64,000 bases of DNA. Origin: Cladorhizidae sp. MBARI D1340-BT2 (lineage: Eukaryota > Porifera > Demospongiae > Poecilosclerida > Cladorhizidae). The first letter of the stretch is position 1; each line of letters begins with the position of its first letter. A program made the position numbers and the translations under genes. Positions 55,765 through 64,000 of this stretch are shown one piece after another. The notes under the pieces are model-generated. The model did not search any database, was not told the DNA's origin, and saw nothing but the letters and a program-made list of their open reading frames with translations. The stretch spans positions 25,280,370-25,344,369 of the forward strand of contig JAQNBH010000009.1 of NCBI GenBank assembly GCA_028752905.1. The letters run 5' to 3'.

Positions 55765-58700
55765 AACTATCGTTTAATGAGTAGTATCAGTTCCAATGTT
55801 GAAAAGAAGCTAATGAGCCCATTTTGAAAAGAATGAGGGATTCCAGAGTGTTTTTCCTCAAAACGCTCCCAATTGGAGCCAAATAGAACTTCTTTCGGTT
55901 AAAAAGTGGAGATTTATCACCATAAGACGTTTTCTGTTGTTTAAAGAGTAGAAATAGCTCCATAATGTTGAAAAGAAAGCTAATGTACCCATTTTTACAA
56001 GATTGAGCGATTTCAGACGGTTTTTCCTCAAAACGTTCATAAAAGTCCCAAATGGAGTAAAATAGAGCTTTTTGTTAAAAAGTGGAGATTTCTCAACAAA
56101 AGAAATTTTCTGTCGTTTAAGTGTAGAAACAGTTATATAATGTTGAAATGCCCATTTCGACAAGAATGAGCGATTTCAGACATTTTTTTCCCGATTGAAA
56201 TCGCTCAAAAACGTCCCCATTGGGCAAAATAGAGCTTCATTCGTTAAATACGGAGATTTCTCACCAAAACATGTTTTCTGTCGTTTAAAGAGTAGAAACA
56301 GTTCCATAATGTTGAAAAGCAATCTGTGCCACTATTGAGACCGTTTTTCCTCAAAACGCTCAAAAACGTCCCTATTGGAGCAAAATAGAGCTTCTTTCGG
56401 TTAAAAAGTGGAGGTTCCTCAATAAAAGACATTTTCTGTCATTTAAAGAGTAGAAACAGTTCCATATAGTTGCTATGTTCCCATTTAGACAAGAATGACC
56501 AATTTCAGACAGTTTGTCTTAAAAACTCTCAAAAACATCCCAATAGGAGAGGTTAAATATGGAAGATTTCTCACCAAAAGACGTTTTCTGTCCTTTAAAG
56601 AGTAGAAACACTTTGATATTATTGAAAAGGAAGCTAATATGACAATGTTTACAAGATTGAGACCGTTTTTCCTCAAAACGCTCAAAAACGTCGACAGGTT
56701 AAAAATGGAAGATTTCTCACCAAAAGACGTTTTCTGTCATAAAGAATAGAAAGTTGAGTCAACCGCTGATGTGCATAATTTTGACAGAGTTTTTCCTCAA
56801 TACGATTAAAAACCTCCCAAATGGAGTAAAATACAGCTTTTTTTAGACGTTTTCTGACATTTAAAGAGAAATAGTGCTAATTTGCTATTTTGACAAAATT
56901 CAGGCAGTTTTTCCTCAAAACCATCTAAAACAGGCAAAATAGAGTTTCTTTCGGTTAAAAACGTAAGATTTCTGAACAAAAGATATTTTCTGTCGTTTAA
57001 AGAGTAGAAAAAGTTCTATAATGTTAAAAAGGAAGCTAATGTGCCCATTTTTACAAGATTGACCGATTTCTGACGGTTTTTCCTCAAAACACAAAAATAT
57101 CCAAAATGGAGATGGAGATTTCTAGCCAAAAGATATTTTCTCTCATTTAAAGAGTGAAAACAGTCCCATAATGTTGAAAAGGAAGCTAATGTGCCCATTT
57201 CGATGAGAATAAGCGATTTCAGACAGTTTTTTCTCAAACTCCCTCCCAATAATAGCTTAAAGGGGAGATTTCTCACAAAATATGTTTTCTGTAATTTATA
57301 GAGTAGAAACAGTTCCATAATATTGAAGTGGAAGCTATGTGCCATTTTGAAGAGATTGAGGGATTTCAGACAGGTTTTCCTCAAAACGCTAAAAAACATT
57401 GCAGCTTCTTTCGGTTAAAAAGTGAAGATTTGTCACCAAAATATGTTTTCTGTCGTTTACAGAGTAGGAACAGTTATATAATGTTGAAAAGGAAGCTAAT
57501 GTGCCCATTTTGACCAGAACGAGCGATTTCAGAGTTTTTTCTCAGAACGCTCAAATACGTCGACAAAAAGACCTTATATCGGTTAAACAGGGAAATTTCT
57601 CGCGAAAATACATTTTCTGTTATTTAAAGTGTACCTTAAAGTGTACCAAAAAACATTTACTGTCATTTAAAGAGTAGTAACAGTTCCACATATTTGAAAA
57701 ATACCCATTTTTTTAATAATGACCGATTTCAGACCGTTTTTCCTCAAAACGCAAAAAAAAGGCCCAATTGGACCTTATTTTGATTAAAACGGGGAGATTT
57801 CTCACCAAAAGATGTTTTCTGTCGTTGAGAGTAAACAGTTCCATAATATTGAAAAGGAAGCTAATGTGCCCCTTCTTACAAGATTGAGCGATTTCAGACA
57901 GTTTTTCCTCCAAACACTCAAAAACGTCCCAATTGAGAAAAATCGAGCTTCTTTCGCTTAAAAAGTGGAGATATCTCAATAAATGACATTTTCTGTCGTT
58001 TAAAGGGTATAAAGTTCCATTATGTTGAAATGGAAGCTAATTGCCTATTTTGACAAGAATGAGCTATTTCAGACTTAAAATGCTAAAAAACCTCCCAAAT
58101 GGAGCAAACTAGAGCTTGTTTCGTTAAAATAATGGAAGATTTCTACGTTTACTGTCGTTTAAAGAGTAGAAACAGTTCTATAATGTTGAAAAGGAAGCTA
58201 ATGTGCCAATTTTGAGAATGAGCGATGTCAGTTTATCTCAAACGCTTTAAAAAGTCCCAAATTGAGTAAAATAGAGCTTTTTCTGTTTTAATGATTTATT
58301 TTCATCAAAATATGTTTTCTGTCATTTAAAGAATAGAAACAGTGCTTTAATGTTGAAAAGGAAGCTAATGTCCCAATTTTGATGAGAATGAGCGATTTCA
58401 GACAGTTTTTTTCTCAAAACCCTAAAAAAGAAAAAAAAATTAGCGATTTAAGACAGTTTTTCCCCAAATGTCTAAAAATGTCTCAATTGGAGCCAAATCG
58501 TCGGTTAAAAAGTGGAGATTTCTCAACAAAAGATGTTTTCTGTTATTTAAAGAGTAGAAACTGTTGCGTAATGTTGAAGAGGAAGCTAATGTGTCATTTT
58601 GAAAAAATTGAGCGATTTCACACAGTTTTTCCTCAAAATGCTCCAACGTCCTAATTGAGCAAAATAGAGCTACTTTCGGTTAAAAACGGAAGAGTTCTCA

Positions 58701-59222
58701 CTAAAAGAATAGAAACAGTCCTATAATGTTGAAAAGGAAGCTAATGTGACCATTTTGTTGAGAATGGACATTTGTTTCTCAAAACACTCCAAAAAACGTC
58801 CCAATTGGAGGTTCTTTGGTAAAAAAGTGGTGATTTCTCACCAAAAGATGTTTTCTGTAATTTAAAGTGTAGAAACAGTTCGATAATGCTGAAGTGGGAG
58901 CTAAGTGCTATTTTGACAATTCAGACCGTTTTTCCTCAAAACATTATAAAATGTCCCAATTGGAGCAAAATATAGCGTTAAAAAGGAAGATTTCTCACTA
59001 AAAGAAATTAACTATCGTTTAATGACCAATATTGAAAAGGAAGCCATTTTTGACAAGAATGACCGATTTCAGACAGTTTTTCCTCAAAACGCTAAAAAAA
59101 CGTCCCAATTTGAGCAAATTAGAGCTACTTTCAGTTAAATAGGGGAGATTTATCACTAAAAGAATTTTACTGATGTTTAAAGATTAGAAACAGTTCTATA
59201 ATGTTGAAAAGGAAGCTAATTG
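55765..59222. repeat. ~170-bp satellite, about 20 units (main array)
   Basis: Same family as 11852-12820. Units vary from about 110 to 185 bases through internal deletions, yet the same boxes recur: TTTTCTGTCGTTTAAAGAGT, GTAGAAACAGTTCCATAATG, GAAAAGGAAGCTAATGTGCC, GCGATTTCAGACAGTTTTTC. No higher-order order is evident by eye. Minus-strand frames of 60-127 codons come from the ~57-codon period and are interrupted in most units. Confidence 0.9.
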
Positions 59223-59640
59223 TGTAGGATCTTGCAAAAATAGCAGGATCACCCCTAAAGAATCCTTCGAGCACAGTAGTTGTGATCAGCCATTGATCTT
59301 CCAGTAGTTCAACTCGGTAAGATAACTTCTGTACGGCATTACCCAGCATGCTCTCACATCCTGCTTAATTAGCAGATAAGTGTGCACCACTTGCCCCGCC
59401 AGCCTCAGTAGTGTTACATGCTCTTTATTATTATAAGAGAAATGTGTGCGTGTCTTATTGGGATCTAGGATCATCATATTACCTTCTTGCACCAATTCAT
59501 TACAACTATTTTGACCTAAATCTAATCATCTTACTGAATACAGTAGCTATGTACCTCCTAATTCATATCACATTGGCCTGTTCTCTTATCTGAAAGAAAC
59601 TTGCGCTACGGGCAAAGTAATAATAATGTATCACTTTAAC
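59223..59640. other. Satellite flank and unassigned sequence
   Basis: The first 80 bases match the flank of the copy 1 satellite (12815-12890), then diverge. No gene recognised. Confidence 0.45.
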
Positions 59641-61380
59641 TTCACTGATATCAACTGAGCCTCACTTACCAATCCGTCCATGAATTCTTCGATGTTCTGT
59701 GACCTCAGTCTATAACTGTACACTACGTCTGTTTATAACTAGCCCTACTCAAACTGGCAACATCCTTGATTTTGTCATTGCCAAACCATCCTGAGCTCAT
59801 CCTTTATTCCACTTTCTGGTCAAGTTGGACCAATTCAAGTTACCTTATTTATAACTACTGCCATTCCCACACAACCTCTTCATGCAAGATTTTTTTATCT
59901 CTCTCTCTAAAGCTGACATGGATGGCCTGAATGTGACTTCTATTAGATTTTTGGTTTTCACCCACTTACTTTCTCTAAATGATACAGAATATGTATGCTT
60001 AGCACTAAAACCAGTAATCACCAATATACTGTGTCAGTATTAAAAAATCGTCACCAGCGACCGATATATTTTTCTCCAATAATAAAGTATTCTCTCAACT
60101 GCATTCACTCAAGCAGAACAGAGTACAGGATGGCTCCTTCCACCTCCAACTATGAGCAACTACTCTCCATGATCCACCAACTTCAGTTCCAAATGTCCAA
60201 AGTAAAAAGATCATATGAATATTGTGAAAGACAACTGCATTAACAACCCAGCCAGAATATACATATGATAATATTACAGGAGGACTCCTTCCACCTACAA
60301 CTATATATGAGCAATTACTCTCCTTAATCCAACAACTTCAGATCCAAATGTTCGAATCATAAAGAATATCATGAAAGACAACTGCATTAACAGCCTAGCC
60401 AGAATAAACATAGTATACACATTCCGATCATAGCTCTGGAACTACCTGTACTCACTATGAAAGGGACAGTCTGCAAAACAGCTGCTTCAATTAAGTTTTC
60501 ACTAGGAGCCCACTCATCCTTCCACAGCAGTACTTATGCCTAGTTCCTCGGAAATCCAGGCCACCTTTACCATCTCTGCAGAGGAACTGTATGGATATCC
60601 TTAGTAAAACTTGTCCAAAACCAAGGTAAAGAAATTGATGGAATGCATCCAAGACTACACTGCTTTGGCTGTCTACAAATTCTGTTCTCCCTGAGCATCA
60701 TGGACCAGTACATTGCATCTGATTGGTACATACACAACATTATTCCAATTTATAAATCAGGTAATAAGCCCTTGGGCGCCAACTACAGACCAATAGCTCG
60801 TCTCTAAAATTATAGAGAAACTGGTCTATGACTAGATAATCAGCTTTGCTACTTGTTCAATCTAAACCAGATTGCAGAAAAATAGTTTCACCCTTCAACT
60901 GCTGTTGCTATTCATGAGAACTAACTATTTATTGTAATGACTATCACAACTCAAAAGTTGAACCATCTACCGAGGCTTTTGATAGTGTCCCCCATGGTGA
61001 ACTTCTATTCAAGTAGTCCTGCATTGTAATTACTAGAGTCATATGGAACTGGTTTAGGTCATATCTGTCTTCTGGTACCTACTGTGTCTCTCTCGGACTG
61101 CCCCAAGGAAGTATCTTTAAATCTCTATTATTAATTACTACATTAAAGTTTGTACTAAGTTCTACAACATCTTCATCATTGCTCATCCCACCCAATGCAT
61201 CAAACTGGTATGGAATGTGAACGACTGCTACCAATTTCAACATGACTTAGACTCCCTGCGTAGCTGGAGTTCAAATAAAAAACTCAACTTCAATATTAAA
61301 ATATGTGTATAGTGCAGGAAGTCATTAATGTCCACGCGAACCTTGTACTGTAACTTACCAACACTTACTTTTTGCCCAAA
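59640..61380 (+). pseudogene. Non-LTR retrotransposon (LINE) relic
   Basis: Multiple frames, all interrupted. 59740-59800 reads an endonuclease-end-like stretch (NILDFVIAKPS in one frame). From about 60710 the RT is recognisable: HNIIPIYKSGNKPLGANYRP, then TEAFDSVPHGELLF near 60980, then SLGLPQGSIFKSLLL near 61095, then DLDSLRSWSSNKKLNFNIK near 61245. The catalytic FADD box has been lost or is unreadable. Jockey/CR1-like by these motifs. Confidence 0.65.
60128..60420 (+). repeat. ~150-bp tandem duplication within the LINE relic
   Basis: Two diverged copies (CTCCTTCCACCTCCAACTAT and CTCCTTCCACCTACAACTAT) each followed by GAGCAA, CTACTCTCC and AAAGACAACTGCATTAACA. The first is open from ATG 60130 for 37 codons. 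Confidence 0.75.
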
Positions 61381-61560
61381 ATTTCTTGCACCATAATGCT
61401 CAGCTCATGATACCACTTTTAGCTGCACCTGGTGCATTTAGAAACTCTATGGGATTTTAGTACAATACAACAGTGGGCGTGGCATGTTTCCATGACAACT
61501 CCTGCGACTGAATCAGTTGGGCTTCTTTCTCTAAAGTATAGCAAGTTTTGGTGGGTAACT

Positions 61561-63110
61561 ATGAGTGAGAATGGACCCCCAAAAAGTCCCAATGGTCCAA
61601 GGAACCACCATGCTGACAAAGCAGCTGTAGCAAGAGCTGCTAAACAGCAGAGGGAGGAGGTTCACTTACATTCAAGCAGTCTTGGTGAGCTTGATGAATT
61701 GTTTGCTTTCCCTCGGATACTGCCATCATCTGAAGATGAGTTTGAGCCAGAGAACGAATTTCCTTTCTCAGAAGATGCACAAGAGGCATATAGTGAGTGG
61801 ATGCATTGCCAGCCAAAGGACACTGTTAGAATGATTGCCATTACCATAATGGATATATTTCGAAAGCGTTTTGGCCTAACTTATGTTGCTACAGCTACTG
61901 AAGCTGGTTTAGTGGTTGGTTTCAATGAAAAGACAATCACAGGCTGGATGAAAGATTTCTACCAGTGCAAGGGAGAGTTTACTGGATCAGTACAAGGCAA
62001 GCACATTCGGCCATATGTTGTGGATGATGAACACTGCAGATTGAAAGCATTGGCATGGTTATGTAAAGGAAAAGTGAGCCAGTTATGACTGATGCAAAAT
62101 TTGCAACCTGGGTAAATTCAGAGATGTTACCAAATTCTCACTTACCACCTGGTTTTTCTCGTTCCATCACTCCACAAACAGCCAGAAATTAGCTGTATGA
62201 TCTTGATTTCTCACCTACATCTCTAAAGAAAGCCATATACTTTGACGGTCTTGAGCATGATGATGGGAGAGAATATCGTCGCATGTATCTGCGGAAAATT
62301 GAAATCTTGGAGTTAACTCACTTGCCACCTCCTTTATGTGTAGATGGAGTGACCGAGGAAACAATTGGCAATCCAGATGCACTGCGATGCTTGGTGTTAT
62401 TATACCATGATGAATCAAGCTTTCATTCCAATGAAGGCCAGTCATGGTAATGGGGAGAGGAGGGAAAGTTGGCTATTCATCCCAAAGGTGCTCTTCGTGG
62501 TTGATGATCAGTGACTTCATTGATGAACACAATGGCTTTTTCGTCTAACCCCACACGAACATGATGAAGCTAAGGAAACACACCCAGATATTCCTATGGC
62601 AGCAAGAGTTGTTTTTAAGTTCGGAGCACTTGGTCAATGATAATGGAGCAGGTTGAATTTTCCGTAACTGGAAGTGGTAAACAGAACGGCCTGCTAAAAG
62701 TGCTCCAAGAAAACAATGTTAACACTACTGGCATGTTGAAAGCAGACATGATCAAGAAGCTTGAGACAATGGATGACTTTCAAACCAAAAAATCGAAGGT
62801 GGAAGAGCTTTTCACAAGCAGGGAGTACAGAGCAATATTTCTGCCAAAATTCCACTGCTAACTAAATCCCATTGAACATGTGTGTGGTCAAGCAAAACAG
62901 TATACATGTGATTACTCGTTTAATGGTTTGGAGAAATTATACATACTGCAATGGATTCAGTTAGTATTCAGCAGACAGAAAAATACGTGAGTACACAGAG
63001 CATACAGAGAAGAGATAACAGTTGGAAAAGAAATGCAAGGTGCTTATAAAAAGTACAAAAGTCATCGTCATGTCCCTGAAACTGAACTAAATTATTGTCC
63101 ATTTATCTGT
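61561..63110 (+). pseudogene. Decayed DDE transposase (IS630/Tc1-like, DDE_3 type)
   Basis: From ATG 61561 the first frame (to 62088) gives an acidic N terminus and a helical region (MIAITIMDIFRKRFGLTYVA, NEKTITGWMKDFY). A +1 shift continues through HDDGREYRRMYLRKIE to HDESSFHSNEGQSW, the first catalytic Asp, with TAG and TAA stops. A third frame gives LMISDFIDEHNGF and HDEAKETHPDIPMAARVVFK. A deletion then removes the segment expected to hold the second Asp, and the sequence resumes at VEFSVTGSGKQNG, ending with RAIFLPKFHC, a stop, then LNPIEHVCGQAK, where LNPIE holds the third acidic residue. At least three frameshifts, several stops and one deletion: dead. Ends not identified. Confidence 0.75.
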
Positions 63111-64000
63111 AAAAAAAAATTCTTGAAATCTGTTTTAACAGTTTTACCGATGACTAAATGCACCATACATAACCTCACTTGCAAGAAAATTTACCTCATG
63201 GAAAGGGTCATTTGTGAGGTCAAAGTTCAATTATCATGTTTTTCCATCTCCTTCCAGTTGTCCTCGTCATTTATTGCTTGCATATACTTAGTGAGGGCCT
63301 ATCCCAAGGCTCAACAGAACAACACAAATGACATTAGCGGTTTGACTGAGAAGGGACTTTGGAGCTGCTTGACCACAACATCACCTTCTTTATGGCGAGA
63401 GCAGTGACAAAGAAAATACAGTGATGCACATACATAGAAGATAATGCTGTGAAGCACGTATACATAGAAGATGATGCTGTGAAGCAGATATACATAGCTG
63501 TGAAGCAGGTATACATAGATTATGATTCTGTGTACCCGTAGATGATAGTGATTCAGATCAGTTGCCAGGCGAGTGAGATGAAGTCAGTACATATTGATAG
63601 CTAAACAGTGAAAGAATTGCAATAACTATATACTCTATATAATAACAAAGTTGATAACTTGAACATTATACCAGCTGTAGCTCTTATCATTTTGTATATT
63701 ATATTGCTAGCTAAATTATCTGGTAATAAAATATGGTATCTCTCTTTAACAAGTTTTCTGCCGCACACTTAAGATCTACATTCCCAACTAACTTTCCTCC
63801 ATCTCCAAAAGGTTCTTATCCTACCTGGTACTCTCCTCTACTGCTACCTTCCTCTCGTCCAACCTATTGCTTAGATATTGAAGTAACAAGCGAAAGAACA
63901 TCTTCTAAATGATTATTATCAGGTGACATGAATATTTCTATTTCAATCAACTGTTTTGTTTTTAGTGCTAATGTTTCTAGTGAAATACGTTTGTCTCCAT
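63111..64000. other. Window end: short repeat and no gene
   Basis: 63420-63535 has about four copies of a ~29-base motif around ATACATAGAAGATGATGCTG followed by TGAAGCA. The rest is AT-rich; the frames at 63033-63407 and 63334-63516 are not convincing. Confidence 0.5.

Overview
This is a eukaryotic, animal-like window: AT-rich, with short introns bounded by GT and AG, no operons or bacterial signals, and dense layered mobile DNA. Death-like-domain and PHD-finger exons, multi-exon integrase genes of the GIN/Ginger or KRBA2-like kind, piggyBac and hAT transposases, a Penelope-like element with a GIY-YIG domain and tRNA-Leu-primed gag relics together suggest an early-branching invertebrate. A demosponge is my best guess, but that is inference. 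I see no complete ordinary host gene; host-like content is scattered exons and small exon arrays.

Layout. 1-3190: low-complexity DNA, a Death-like-domain exon (2180-2569) and a ~68-bp minisatellite at its 3' end. 3437-11850: copy 1 of a large segmental duplication; copy 2 is 38970-53580. Each copy carries, in order, a Penelope-like 3' relic, an array of small A/B exon pairs on the + strand, a 31-bp satellite, an antisense LTR-gag fragment and a Penelope-like RT fragment. Later insertions tell the copies apart. Copy 1 took a short piggyBac derivative (5899-6793) and a 758-bp TIR element (9416-10173). Copy 2 took a 5.2-kb piggyBac derivative (40041-45217), itself split by a hAT element (41108-44552) with an uninterrupted 728-codon transposase. 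11852-12820 and 55765-59222 hold a ~170-bp satellite.

13-25 kb: a second family of diverged tandem segments (18.4-19.6, 22.0-24.6 and 54.9-55.7 kb) with short open exons, a piggyBac-like relic (15.9-16.5 kb), a nearly intact 2402-bp piggyBac (19602-22003) whose empty site survives next door at 22663, and a PHD-finger terminal exon (25047-25184). 25.4-30.4 kb: a LINE relic, a decayed minus-strand gene (26889-27562), and a gag fused in frame to a hAT dimerisation domain (28668-29726) lying between two arrays of an ~19-bp repeat.

31-39 kb: two minus-strand integrase genes. The downstream one (30971-34841) reads integrase, GPY/F, Ulp1-like protease, PHD-like finger, with the catalytic residues visible; this is the most interesting locus. 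The upstream one (36290-38884) is KRBA2-like and decayed; one of its exons was copied to 48194-48575, where the frame is intact. 53.6-64 kb: the Penelope GIY-YIG end, a ~446-bp pure TTA run, a terminal-repeat-like stretch with a hammerhead-like motif, the satellite, a LINE relic and a decayed DDE transposase.

All protein and family calls come from reading translations and remembered family motifs; no database search was run.
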